62,138 nt of DNA from Bacteroidota bacterium (lineage in GTDB: Bacteria > Bacteroidota > Rhodothermia > Rhodothermales > Rubricoccaceae): the NCBI GenBank assembly GCA_039821555.1, contig JBCBNX010000018.1, positions 11,255-73,392 on the forward strand. The letters are read 5' to 3'. Both the position numbers and the translations under genes were made by a program. Positions 51,028-59,434 of the stretch are shown piece after piece. A model generated the notes under the pieces. That model was not told where the DNA came from. It ran no database searches and worked only from the letters and a program-made list of their open reading frames with translations. Within the stretch, counting starts at the first letter, position 1. Every line of letters begins with the position of its first letter.

Positions 51028-53592
51028 TCACCACTCGATGCGGCCAGCCTCGGGGCGCTCGGCGCGACCGTCCTGTCCCGCGCCTGGCGTATCGCAGCCG
51101 TCCGCGTTGTCCAGTTCGCGGCATTGGGTGCGGTCGTACCACTGGTCGTCGTACTGCATGTCCAGCGGCAGCGGCTCGACGTAGCCCGCCGGTTCGCGGA
51201 AGCGGGTCTTGGCGAGGCGCACCGTCGGGTCGCCGGCCCGGCTGAGGCGGCGCGCGAAGTCGCCGACGAGGTAGAGCGCCGAGTGGCCGCCCTGCCCCCA
51301 CCAGTCCGAGCGGAACGACACACGGCGGTCGTTCCAGCCGACCCACGAGCCGACCACCATCTCCGGGTGCATCATGATGAACCAGCCGTCGGCCGACTCC
51401 TGCGTCGTGCCGGTCTTGGCGGCGAAGTCGTACTCGCCGAGGCCGAACTTCGACCGGATGCGCGTGGCCGTGCCATACTCGACGGCGCCGCGCATCATGT
51501 CCACGACGGTGTAGGCCGACGACGCGCTGAGGGCTTCCTGGCCGGTATCCTCGGGGTAGAACGCCGCCACGGTGTTGCCGAAGCGGTCGGTGATGCGCGA
51601 GACGAAGGTCGGCGCGTGGTAGATGCCGCCCGAGGCCAGCGTTGCGTAGGCGGCCGTCATCTCCAGCAGGTTCACGTCCGACGCGCCGAGGGCGACGGAC
51701 GGCACGGCGTCGATGGGACTCTGGACGCCCATGCGCTGCGCGTAGAGCGCCACGCGCGACGGGCCGATCTCGCGGGTGAGCCGCGCCGCGATGATGTTGT
51801 TCGACGTGGCGAGGCCGCGCGCGAGCGAGACGTAGCCGCCAGCACCGCCGCCGCGCGGGCACCACGTCGTAGAGCCGGGGATATCCCAGCAGAAGGCCTC
51901 GTTGGGCAGCGCGTAGTAGGGCGAGAAACCGTTGTCAACGGCCGCCGCATAGGCGAACGGCTTGAACGTCGAGCCGGGCTGGCGCTGCGCCTGCATCACG
52001 TGGTCGTACTTGTCCTCGACGAAGTTCTTGCCGCCGACCCACGCACGCACGGCACCCGTCGCCGGGTCGACCACGACGAGCCCCCCTTCGAGGCGCGTCT
52101 TCTCAGCGCGCAGCGAGTCCATGAACACCGCGTCCGACCGCAGCGAGTCGATGGCGTCGTCGCGGCTGAAGCCTGCGTTGCGGAGCAGGCGAGCCCGCTC
52201 CGACTCGTTGATAAAGTTGCGCACGTAGGTGTCGTCAAACCGGTCGAAGTAGTGCGCGAACGGCTCCACGTCGTTGTTCTCGACGTAGCGCACGTAGGCG
52301 TCCTCGTCGTAGGAGAAGTAGCGATCAGAGGCCGACCAATCGACGTCGACGACAGCCTGGAGCTTCGCCATCTGCGCCTCGACCGCGACCGTGGCGAGCG
52401 CCTGCATGCGACTGTCGATGGTGGTGTGGACCTGGAGGCCGTCCTGGTAGATGTCGTAGCCGTTTGCCTCGGCCCAGTCCTTGAGCCAGAGCCGTAGCAC
52501 CTCCGCGAAGTGCGGGGCCATGTTGTCGGTGTGGGAATACGGCTGGAAGTCGGTGCGCACCGAATCGGGCGCGAGCCCGTCGTAGACGCTGCGGTCGAGG
52601 TAACCGTAGCGCACCATCTGGTTGAGGACGACGTTGCGGCGGCGCTGCGCGTTGCCGGGGTTGCGGACCGGGTTGTAGTAGGTCGTCGCCTTCTGCATGC
52701 CGATCAGCACGGCGCTCTCCCCGAGGTCGAGCTGCGAGGCGTCCTTGTTGAAGTAGGTGCGTGAGGCCGCCTGAATACCGAAGGCGTTGTTCGAGAAGGC
52801 GACCGTGTTGAAGTACATCTCGATGATCTCGCGCTTGGTGTAGTTGCGCTCGATCTGGATGGCCGTCAGCATCTCGCGGAGCTTCTGCGAGAGGCCGGTG
52901 TCGCCACCCCGGCGGATGCGAAAGAGGTTGCGCGCGAGCTGCTGCGTCACCGTCGAGGCCCCACGAAGCCCCCTAAACGGTGCATTCGCTACAACTGCGG
53001 CGATACCGTAGAGGTCGAGGCCCCAGTGGTTGTAGAAGCGCCGGTCCTCCGTCGCCACGAGCGCATCGATGAGGTGCTGCGGCAGCGAGTCGACGGGCAC
53101 CCAGGTGCGGTTCTCGCCGAGATAGTAGCGCGCCAGTTCCTCGCCGTCGGCGCTGTAGACGAGCGTCGATTCGAGGTTTTCGGGGTTCTCGATCTCGGCG
53201 AGCGGCGGCACGCCGGAGAGGAGATAGACGAAGTAGATCAGCCCGAGCACGGCTAGCCCGGCGATGACCATCCCGGCGCGGCGTAGCAACATGGCGGCGC
53301 GCTTTTCGGCGTCCCGCGGAGCCACAGGGCGTGGGTCGCCTGGGCGGGCCGGACGGACTTCGCGCGGCGACGAGCCGGACGCGCCGTCGCTATCGCCGGA
53401 TGGTGGAGCGCTGCCGGATGGTGGAGCGCTGCCGGATGGTGGAGCGCTGCCGGATGGTGGAGCGCTGCCGGATGGTAGGGGGACACCCTCCATCGGCTGG
53501 GACCCCGCGGCACCGACGGTACCATGGTGAGCTTGGCTCTCCTCGAAAAAGCGAGCCAGGTCCTCGTCGGAATAAGAGGGACGGTCAGGCAT
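51028..53592 (-). CDS. Penicillin-binding protein 1A (transglycosylase/transpeptidase)
   Basis: 854 aa. N-terminal cytoplasmic tail with PSGSAP repeats (about 41-66), membrane helix (about 105-128), GT51 domain (ATEDRRFYNHWG catalytic Glu region, STVTQQLARNLF), and a transpeptidase with S541 in GSTFKP, SNN and KTGT (AAKTGTTQES). Polymerises and crosslinks peptidoglycan. Full length; all active-site motifs present. Confidence 0.93.
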   Translation of the reverse strand: MPDRPSYSDEDLARFFEESQAHHGTVGAAGSQPMEGVPLPSGSAPPSGSAPPSGSAPPSGSAPPSGDSDGASGSSPREVRPARPGDPRPVAPRDAEKRAAMLLRRAGMVIAGLAVLGLIYFVYLLSGVPPLAEIENPENLESTLVYSADGEELARYYLGENRTWVPVDSLPQHLIDALVATEDRRFYNHWGLDLYGIAAVVANAPFRGLRGASTVTQQLARNLFRIRRGGDTGLSQKLREMLTAIQIERNYTKREIIEMYFNTVAFSNNAFGIQAASRTYFNKDASQLDLGESAVLIGMQKATTYYNPVRNPGNAQRRRNVVLNQMVRYGYLDRSVYDGLAPDSVRTDFQPYSHTDNMAPHFAEVLRLWLKDWAEANGYDIYQDGLQVHTTIDSRMQALATVAVEAQMAKLQAVVDVDWSASDRYFSYDEDAYVRYVENNDVEPFAHYFDRFDDTYVRNFINESERARLLRNAGFSRDDAIDSLRSDAVFMDSLRAEKTRLEGGLVVVDPATGAVRAWVGGKNFVEDKYDHVMQAQRQPGSTFKPFAYAAAVDNGFSPYYALPNEAFCWDIPGSTTWCPRGGGAGGYVSLARGLATSNNIIAARLTREIGPSRVALYAQRMGVQSPIDAVPSVALGASDVNLLEMTAAYATLASGGIYHAPTFVSRITDRFGNTVAAFYPEDTGQEALSASSAYTVVDMMRGAVEYGTATRIRSKFGLGEYDFAAKTGTTQESADGWFIMMHPEMVVGSWVGWNDRRVSFRSDWWGQGGHSALYLVGDFARRLSRAGDPTVRLAKTRFREPAGYVEPLPLDMQYDDQWYDRTQCRELDNADGCDTPGAGQDGRAERPEAGRIEW
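53396..53480 (-). repeat. Four and a half 18-bp repeats in PBP1A tail
   Basis: ccggatggtggagcgctg repeats exactly four times (53396-53467) plus a partial fifth. In frame it gives PSGSAP units in the cytoplasmic tail. Copy number change would keep the reading frame. Confidence 0.92.
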
Positions 53593-53645
53593 GGGGGAGT
53601 CGGGGGTGGAGAGTCGTCAGGGGGACGGAGCGGGACAGGCGGCTG

Positions 53646-54560
53646 TCACGCAGACACCGTGCCCGACGACGCGGTGGTGGGCGTGTGTGCGGCGGGCGCA
53701 GTCGGCGGCGTTCGTTCGATCACGAAGGCCTCGCCGTCCACACGGACGTGGCAGGGGTAGGCGGCAGCGCTGTCCCAGTGGAGCAACGCGGGGCCGTCGG
53801 CGTCGAGCCGCCCGAAGGTGCGGTGGCCGAACCAGTAGCCGGGGTTGAGGTAGGTGCCCTCGTCCCAGGTGGTGCACTCGCCGAGGTGCACGTGCCCGCA
53901 GACCACGAGGTCGGGGGCGAGAGCGCCCTGCGAGGGCGGGGCGGCGAGCGTCTGGCGAGCGAAGCGGCGCAAGGCAGTCACAGCGGGGAGGTCGGGGCCG
54001 GTGCGGTCGCGGCCGAGGGGGTTGGCAGCGCGGCGGCCGGTCCAGCGGGCGAGGGCGTAGCCGGTGTCGCCGGGGAGCAGCATCCGGTAGAGCCGTGCGA
54101 CCGCCGGGTGGTGCATCAGCGGGCGGATCCGGTTGTAGAGCCGGTCGTGGGCGATGCGGCCGTCTCCGTGGGCAATATAAACGCGCCAGGGCACGGATTC
54201 GTCTCTTTCAACCCCGTGTGTGCCGTGGACCTGCATCGTCTCCACGACGTGGTCGCGGACGAGCCGCACGCCGACCTCGCGCGCGAAGTGGTCGAGGTGC
54301 CACGGGTCGCGGTTGCCAACGATGTAGGTCACCGGCACGCCCGCATCGACGAGCGCTGCGAGCCGCCCCTGGAGCCGCACGAAACCCTTCGGGACGAGGT
54401 GGCGGTACTCCATGTACGCGTCGAACACGTCGCCGACGAGCACGAGCGCGTCGAGGGCACTGGCGTGCGCGTCGAGCAGGGCGCACACGTCGCGCTCGGC
54501 GGCGCGGCTCTCGGCAGGCGTCCCGCGCCCGAGGTGGAGGTCGGAGAGAAACAGGATCAT
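53646..54560 (-). CDS. UDP-2,3-diacylglucosamine pyrophosphatase-like metallophosphoesterase
   Basis: 304 aa. Calcineurin-like motifs SDLHLG, GDVFD, GNRD (GNHD variant), HGD and GHVHLGE: the LpxH layout. LpxH cleaves UDP-2,3-diacylglucosamine in lipid A synthesis. It is longer than E. coli LpxH (240 aa) by a C-terminal tail rich in P, T and A. A metallophosphatase of another substrate remains possible. 53 bp upstream of PBP1A on the same strand. Confidence 0.82.
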   Translation of the reverse strand: MILFLSDLHLGRGTPAESRAAERDVCALLDAHASALDALVLVGDVFDAYMEYRHLVPKGFVRLQGRLAALVDAGVPVTYIVGNRDPWHLDHFAREVGVRLVRDHVVETMQVHGTHGVERDESVPWRVYIAHGDGRIAHDRLYNRIRPLMHHPAVARLYRMLLPGDTGYALARWTGRRAANPLGRDRTGPDLPAVTALRRFARQTLAAPPSQGALAPDLVVCGHVHLGECTTWDEGTYLNPGYWFGHRTFGRLDADGPALLHWDSAAAYPCHVRVDGEAFVIERTPPTAPAAHTPTTASSGTVSA

Positions 54561-54631
54561 AGCGGCCTCCTACCGAGCACCTCCCGCGAAGAGCCACTGG
54601 CCTCGCGAAAATCTGGGGGAAAGGAGTTGGA

Positions 54632-54718
54632 TGAGTGAGGCGGTGCGGCCGTGTAGCAGTGAGGCATAGCGGTGAGGCGGTGGTTTCTGCTCGTTGCACC
54701 GCGACACCGCCGCACGTA
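54632..54718. repeat. Divergent octamer arrays between LpxH-like and rhomboid genes
   Basis: On minus (54632-54684): CTCACTCA, CGCACCGC, TACACGGC, CTCACTGC, a 5-bp gap, CTCACCGC, ACCACCGC, toward the LpxH-like gene. On plus (54695-54718): TGCACCGC, GACACCGC, CGCACGTA, toward the rhomboid gene. Each half points at its own gene. Confidence 0.72.
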
Positions 54719-54797
54719 TCCCGCCCGCAACCTTCACGGGGAGCGCTCGTTCGACCGGACCTCCTCTGAATCTGCGCCCTGCGCTTCTCGCCTTTCG

Positions 54798-55508
54798 ATG
54801 CAAAACGCCTACAGTCCGCCCACTGGCTTCTCGGTGATGCCGCCGGTGGTGAAGAACCTGCTCATCATCAATGTGCTGGTCTTCGTGGCCCAGAATGGGC
54901 CGCTCTACGGCTTCCTCCAGGACGTCTTCGCGCTGTGGCCCGTGGGCGTGCCTGAGCCCGTGATGGCTGAGCTTCGCCTCCGCGAGTTCGCCGTGAGCAC
55001 GTTCTATCCGTGGCAGCTCATCACGTCGGCGTTCATGCACGGGAGCTTCAGCCACATCCTGTTCAACCTCCTCTTCGGGGTGTGGATGTTTGGCATGCGG
55101 ATCGAGAACACATTCGGGACGCAGCGCTTTGCGCTGTTCTACTTCGCCTGTGTGCTCGGGGCGAGCCTGACGCAGCTCGCGGTGACGTCCTACCCGTTCA
55201 TCCTCGGCAGCGCGCCCTATCCGGTGCCTGTGCCCACGCTCGGGGCGTCGGGCGGCGTCTTCGGTATCCTGATAGCGTTCGGGATGCTCTACCCGGACGA
55301 GCCGATCTACCTCTACTTCTTCGTGCCCGTCAAGGCCAAGTGGCTTGTGCTCGGGCTGATCGTCTTCAACCTGTATGCTGGCGTCTCGGGAACCCAGGCC
55401 GGGGTCGCCAACTTTGCGCACCTGGGCGGCGCGCTCACGGGCTTCCTGCTGATCCAGTTCTGGCGCGGGAAGCTGCCGCTGCGTCCCAAGCCTCAATCCG
55501 TCACCTAG
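54798..55508 (+). CDS. Rhomboid-family intramembrane serine protease (active)
   Basis: 236 aa, six to seven membrane helices. Catalytic S151 in GASGGVFG and H208 in AHLGGALTG, with the L1/TM2 pattern SAFMHGSFSHILFN. Cleaves membrane proteins within the bilayer. The next gene is a rhomboid without catalytic residues, 129 bp downstream, probably in the same operon. Confidence 0.92.
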   Translation: MQNAYSPPTGFSVMPPVVKNLLIINVLVFVAQNGPLYGFLQDVFALWPVGVPEPVMAELRLREFAVSTFYPWQLITSAFMHGSFSHILFNLLFGVWMFGMRIENTFGTQRFALFYFACVLGASLTQLAVTSYPFILGSAPYPVPVPTLGASGGVFGILIAFGMLYPDEPIYLYFFVPVKAKWLVLGLIVFNLYAGVSGTQAGVANFAHLGGALTGFLLIQFWRGKLPLRPKPQSVT

Positions 55509-55637
55509 GAGGCCATCGCAATGTCGGTACACGAGCGGACACCTGCGCGTAGTTTTGCCGTACACCCAGCCGCCTGCCCTTCCGCCCGCTAGTCCCTGCC
55601 CGTCTCCCTGCGGGGCTCGCTCTGTCGCTGCTCGGTC

Positions 55638-56627
55638 ATGAATCCCGACTCTCCACTCGCCCGGTTCCGCATCTGGTACGCCGCGCTGCCCCGCGCGATG
55701 CGCCTGCTGCTGACGGTCAACACGGTGGCCTACCTCGCCTTCCTGCTCCTGCGCATCGTGCCAGGCGTCACGGAGGCGCTCTACGGCTACGTCGCCTTCC
55801 AGCCGGTCGTCCCAGACGCGTTCCTGCTGCCGTGGACGTTCGTCACGCACGCGTTTGTGCACCTCGGGGCGAGCTTCGGCGGCCTGCTCCACTTCCTCTT
55901 CGCTATGCTATGGCTCTACTGGATGGGGCGCGACTACGAGGAGATGTATGGCAGCCATCGGCTCTTCGGGCTCTACGTCCTCGCAGCGATCGGAGGCGCC
56001 CTCTTCGCGCTGGCGATCGGCACCTTCTACGCGCCCCGCTTTCCGATCTACGGCGCGATGGGGGCCGCGCTCGCCGTGCTGTGCTGCGTGGCCACGCTCA
56101 ACCCGAACCGCGGTATCGGCCTCTTCCTGCTCGGCGTGGTGCCGCTGAAGTACGTCGCCATTGGCTTCGTGGCGCTCTCGGTGCTGATCGGTACCTACCC
56201 AGCGTACGAGTTGGGCGCCGCGCTCGTGGGCTACCTCTTCGCCCGCGCGCAGCTTGCCGGCACCGACCTCGCGGCCTGGGCAACCCCGATGTTCCAGACG
56301 GGCGGCGGCTCGCGCTCGGCGGGCGCCCGCAGCCGCTCGGCCGCTCCTGGCGACGACGGCGGGTTCCTGAGCAAGCTCGAACGCTGGGCCTCGTCCCGCG
56401 AAGGGAAGAAGCCAGGCGACGCGCCGGCTGACTCTGAGTCCCCTAAGAAGCGCACGTCTCGCGGTCCCTCGAAGCGCCGTCCTCGCTCCGAGCGCGGGAA
56501 GGACGACGCCCCCCTCGCCAACCCCACCGACATCGACCGCATCCTCGACAAGATCAACGACCAGGGCTACGATGCCCTGACCGACGAGGAGAAGCGGATC
56601 CTCTACGAGGCGAGCGGACGCGCGTAG
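55638..56627 (+). CDS. Rhomboid-fold pseudoprotease with C-terminal DUF6576-like tail
   Basis: 329 aa. Rhomboid fold: THAFVHLGASFGGLLHFLFAMLW, EEMYGSHRLFGLYVLAAIGG. The active serine is M141 (YGAMGAAL in place of GASG) and the histidine position is E191 (YELGAALVG in place of AHLGG), so it cannot be a protease. The cytosolic tail ends DIDRILDKINDQGYDALTDEE, the Bacteroidota rhomboid C-terminal helix domain. Likely regulates or presents substrates to the active rhomboid upstream. Confidence 0.9.
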   Translation: MNPDSPLARFRIWYAALPRAMRLLLTVNTVAYLAFLLLRIVPGVTEALYGYVAFQPVVPDAFLLPWTFVTHAFVHLGASFGGLLHFLFAMLWLYWMGRDYEEMYGSHRLFGLYVLAAIGGALFALAIGTFYAPRFPIYGAMGAALAVLCCVATLNPNRGIGLFLLGVVPLKYVAIGFVALSVLIGTYPAYELGAALVGYLFARAQLAGTDLAAWATPMFQTGGGSRSAGARSRSAAPGDDGGFLSKLERWASSREGKKPGDAPADSESPKKRTSRGPSKRRPRSERGKDDAPLANPTDIDRILDKINDQGYDALTDEEKRILYEASGRA

Positions 56628-56651
56628 CTCTCGACCGTAGCCCCCCGCACC

Positions 56652-57815
56652 GTGGCTGCCGTAGCGTCTCCCCCGTCTCACTCGCGCCGCTGGCCGCGCC
56701 CGTTCGTGTGGCTCGCCGTGGTGGCCGAGACGGCGGTGCTCGTGGTCGCCCTCGTGGGGGCGCTGGCGGCCTACCTCCCGCCCCACGCCTTCTGGTGGGC
56801 GCAGCTCGTGGCGCTCGGGCTCCCCTACTGGACGGCGCTGCTCGCGCTCGCCACGCTGAGCTTGCTCCTCCGCAAGCAACGCGGCTGGGCCCTCGGCTAT
56901 GCCGTGCTGCTCGCATGGGTGCTCGTTCGCACGGTGCCGCTCGGCTGGGCAGGCGCGGCTCCCGAAGCCTCGCCCGACGACCTCGTCCTCCTCACGTTTA
57001 ACACGCCCGCGTCGGGGGCGAGCCGCGAGGTGCTGGCGGACGGGGTCTACGCCTTCTTCGAGCAGACCGTCCCGACCGTGGCAAGCCTGCAGGAGGCCAT
57101 CACGATCACCAGCGAGACACAGCGCTGGCAGCCCAACCACCTCGACCTCGTCACCGACTCGCTGCGCTACCGCGTCCCGATGCCGCCGTTCGAGGCGAAC
57201 GGGATGGCGCAGACTTCGGTGCCGCTCTACGTCCGGCCCGACCAAGCCGCGCCGGACGGCTTCGTGGTGCTGGAGCAGCGCGGGCACACCCTGATGCCGG
57301 ACGAGGACTACCCCTCGGAGGTGCTGCGGACGCACTTCCGGTGGCGCGGTCGCGAGGGCGTGCACTACAACCTCCACCTCGCCTCCTTTGGCATGGACAA
57401 GCCCTGGAACGACGGCGTGCCGTTCTACTCGCTCTCGGGCGGGCTGGGCTACCTCCGGCAGTACCGCGACGCCGTCCGTCGCCGAGGCCGCCACGTCGAG
57501 GCGATCCGGTCGCTCGTCGACGCGGAGATGCTGCCGGTGCTGATCTCGGGCGACTTCAACACGACGCCCTACACGTGGAGCTTCCGGCAGCTTCGGCAGA
57601 GCCGCACCGATGCCTTCCGGACGCGCGGCCGCGGCTGGGGCGGCACCTACCGCGCCGACCTCCCGTTCGTCCGCATCGACTTCGTGCTGGCCGACCCTGC
57701 GTGGGAGATCGTCCGCGCCGAGGTACCGAGCCTATTCCTCTCCGACCACAAACCCCTCCTCGTCCGCCTCCGCTGGGCCGACGCGCAGGAGGGGGCCGAG
57801 GAACCCGCCGAGTGA
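56652..57815 (+). CDS. Membrane-anchored endonuclease/exonuclease/phosphatase-family protein
   Basis: 387 aa from GTG 56652, 24 bp after the rhomboid gene. Three N-terminal membrane helices (about 18-100), then EEP domain: LLTFNTPASG, SLQEAI (catalytic Glu), ISGDFNTTP, VRIDFVLAD and LSDHKPLLV, a complete metal/catalytic set. In Bacteroidota such anchored EEP proteins follow rhomboid genes; the substrate is probably a phosphodiester or phosphoester, not necessarily DNA. Confidence 0.9.
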   Translation: MAAVASPPSHSRRWPRPFVWLAVVAETAVLVVALVGALAAYLPPHAFWWAQLVALGLPYWTALLALATLSLLLRKQRGWALGYAVLLAWVLVRTVPLGWAGAAPEASPDDLVLLTFNTPASGASREVLADGVYAFFEQTVPTVASLQEAITITSETQRWQPNHLDLVTDSLRYRVPMPPFEANGMAQTSVPLYVRPDQAAPDGFVVLEQRGHTLMPDEDYPSEVLRTHFRWRGREGVHYNLHLASFGMDKPWNDGVPFYSLSGGLGYLRQYRDAVRRRGRHVEAIRSLVDAEMLPVLISGDFNTTPYTWSFRQLRQSRTDAFRTRGRGWGGTYRADLPFVRIDFVLADPAWEIVRAEVPSLFLSDHKPLLVRLRWADAQEGAEEPAE

Positions 57816-57890
57816 GCGGCGCGCGGAGCGAATCGGGGTGGCAGGAGTAGATTTACACGCGCTTCCCTGACGCCTCATCCTAACAACAGA

Positions 57891-57974
57891 GTCATCCCCG
57901 CGAACGCGGGGAGCCATGCGGTGCCTCGCATGGCTCCCCAACCCGATGCCCATGCCGATCAAGTCCGGGATGAC
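57891..57974. repeat. REP-like element with terminal GTCATCCC/GGGATGAC and a 13-bp inner stem
   Basis: 84 bp framed by gtcatccc and gggatgac. Inside, ggggagccatgcg (57908-57920) pairs perfectly with cgcatggctcccc (57927-57939). Shares an inverted 18-base end with the 23051 element. May also terminate the EEP gene. Confidence 0.68.
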
Positions 57975-57996
57975 CAAGATGGAGGTGCGTTGCCAG

Positions 57997-58053
57997 CTCA
58001 GTGGCCCCGTGTAAACTCAGTGGCCCCGTGTAAACTCAGTGGCCCCGTGTAAG
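57997..58053 (+). repeat. Three 19-bp tandem repeats upstream of ATP-grasp gene
   Basis: ctcagtggccccgtgtaaa repeats three times (57997, 58016, 58035; the last base of copy 3 differs). Ends 46 bp before the ATG. Could be multiple operators or a slippage product. Confidence 0.9.
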
Positions 58054-58079
58054 CCATCTCCCTACTACCGCTCATCGAT

Positions 58080-58101
58080 CCGTCTGCCATCCGTCTGCCA
58101 T
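58080..58101 (+). repeat. 11-bp tandem duplication across ATP-grasp start codon
   Basis: ccgtctgccat occurs at 58080-58090 and 58091-58101; the second copy supplies the A and T of the start codon. Expansion or loss would shift the spacing upstream of the start. Confidence 0.85.
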
Positions 58102-59299
58102 GACCACGTTCCTCGTCCTCGCCAGCTACGAGAAGGGCTTCGACTTCATCCGCGAATGCCACGACCAGGGCGTGCGCGTCGTCTTCCTCACGCTGGAGAA
58201 GCTGCGCGACCGCCCGTGGCCGCACGAGGCCATCGCCGAGACGTTCTACGCGCCCGACTTCGACACCGAGCGGCACGTCCTCAACACCGTCGCCTACCTC
58301 GCCCGCGAACGCAAGTTCGACCGCATCATCCCGCTCGACGAGTTCGACGCCGAGGTCGCAGCGGCGCTGCGCGAGCACCTGCGCATCCCCGGCATGGGCG
58401 AGACGACGGTGCGCTACTTCCGCGACAAGCTCGCCATGCGCTTCCAGGCGCGCGAGGCCGGCGTCCGCGTTCCCGACTTCGTGCCCGTCACCAACTACGA
58501 CGATATCCGGGCCTTCTTCGAGCGGCAGGCCCCGCCCTACATCCTCAAGCCGCGCGGCGAGGCGTCGGCGCTCGGTATCCGCAAGATCCACGACCAAGAG
58601 CAGCTCTGGCGCGCGCTCGACGAGCTTGGCGACGAGCAGTCGTTCTTCCTGCTGGAGCAGTTCGTCGCGGGCGATGTCTTCCACGTCGACTCCGTGGTGG
58701 CGAACAAGAAGCTGCAGTTTGCCGAGGTAAGCGGCTACCTCAGCCCCCCGCTCGACGTGATGCACGGCGGCGGCCTCTTCGCCAGCCGCACGCTCGACCG
58801 CGACAGCGCCGAGGCGAAGACGCTGAACGACCTCACCCAGCAACTCGTCGAGGGACTCGGGATCGTGCGCGGCGCGATGCACACCGAGTTCATCCGCAGC
58901 GCTGCCGACGGCGAGTTCTACTTTCTCGAAACGGCCGCCCGCGTGGGCGGGGCCAACCTCTCCGACATGGTGGAGGCCGCGAGCGGCGTCAACCTCTGGC
59001 GCGAGTGGGCCAAGATCGAGATCGCCGACGCCCGGGGCGAGCGCTACCGGAAGCCCAAGCCGCGCACCGACCACGCAGGCATCCTCGTCACGCTCGCCCG
59101 GCAGACGCACCCCGACCTCTCGGGCTATGACGACCCCGAGATCGTCTGGCGCATGCCGAAGAAGCAGCACGCCGGTCTGATCGTCCGCGCGGACACGCCC
59201 CAGCGCGTCCGCGCCCTGCTCGACGGCTACATGCCGCGCTTCTACCACGACTTCCACGCCGCCGCCACGCCGCCCGACAGCGCCCGCGACGTGGAGTAA
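58100..59299 (+). CDS. ATP-grasp-fold ligase
   Basis: 399 aa. Pre-ATP-grasp domain, then ATP-grasp core with PYILKPRGEASALGIRKI and the metal-binding EFYFLETAARVGGANLSDMVE. ATP-grasp enzymes join a carboxylate to an amine or thiol; the substrate is unknown. Not clustered with purine, peptide or other typical genes. Cytosolic. Confidence 0.85.
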   Translation: MTTFLVLASYEKGFDFIRECHDQGVRVVFLTLEKLRDRPWPHEAIAETFYAPDFDTERHVLNTVAYLARERKFDRIIPLDEFDAEVAAALREHLRIPGMGETTVRYFRDKLAMRFQAREAGVRVPDFVPVTNYDDIRAFFERQAPPYILKPRGEASALGIRKIHDQEQLWRALDELGDEQSFFLLEQFVAGDVFHVDSVVANKKLQFAEVSGYLSPPLDVMHGGGLFASRTLDRDSAEAKTLNDLTQQLVEGLGIVRGAMHTEFIRSAADGEFYFLETAARVGGANLSDMVEAASGVNLWREWAKIEIADARGERYRKPKPRTDHAGILVTLARQTHPDLSGYDDPEIVWRMPKKQHAGLIVRADTPQRVRALLDGYMPRFYHDFHAAATPPDSARDVE

Positions 59300-59434
59300 C
59301 GGCAGGGAGCGCTTAGGCTGCGACGAACCGTTTTCTTCTCGTAGGGGCGAAAGCTGGTATGGGTTTTGGTGGGGCCTCGCACCGCAAGCCGGCCAACCTA
59401 GGCGGCATGGGCGCCCGCTTCAACATCGTGCCGC

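Noticed and set aside
53396..53480. Tandem array resembling a CRISPR or iteron origin
   Set aside because: Units are contiguous, in frame and inside the PBP1A gene.
55908..57494. 528-codon antisense frame over the rhomboid pseudoprotease and EEP genes
   Set aside because: Same composition artefact; no signal peptide or motif.
57891..57974. CRISPR-like repeat (CCCCGCGAACGCGGGG)
   Set aside because: Only one copy, no regular spacers and no cas genes; fits a REP-like palindrome.
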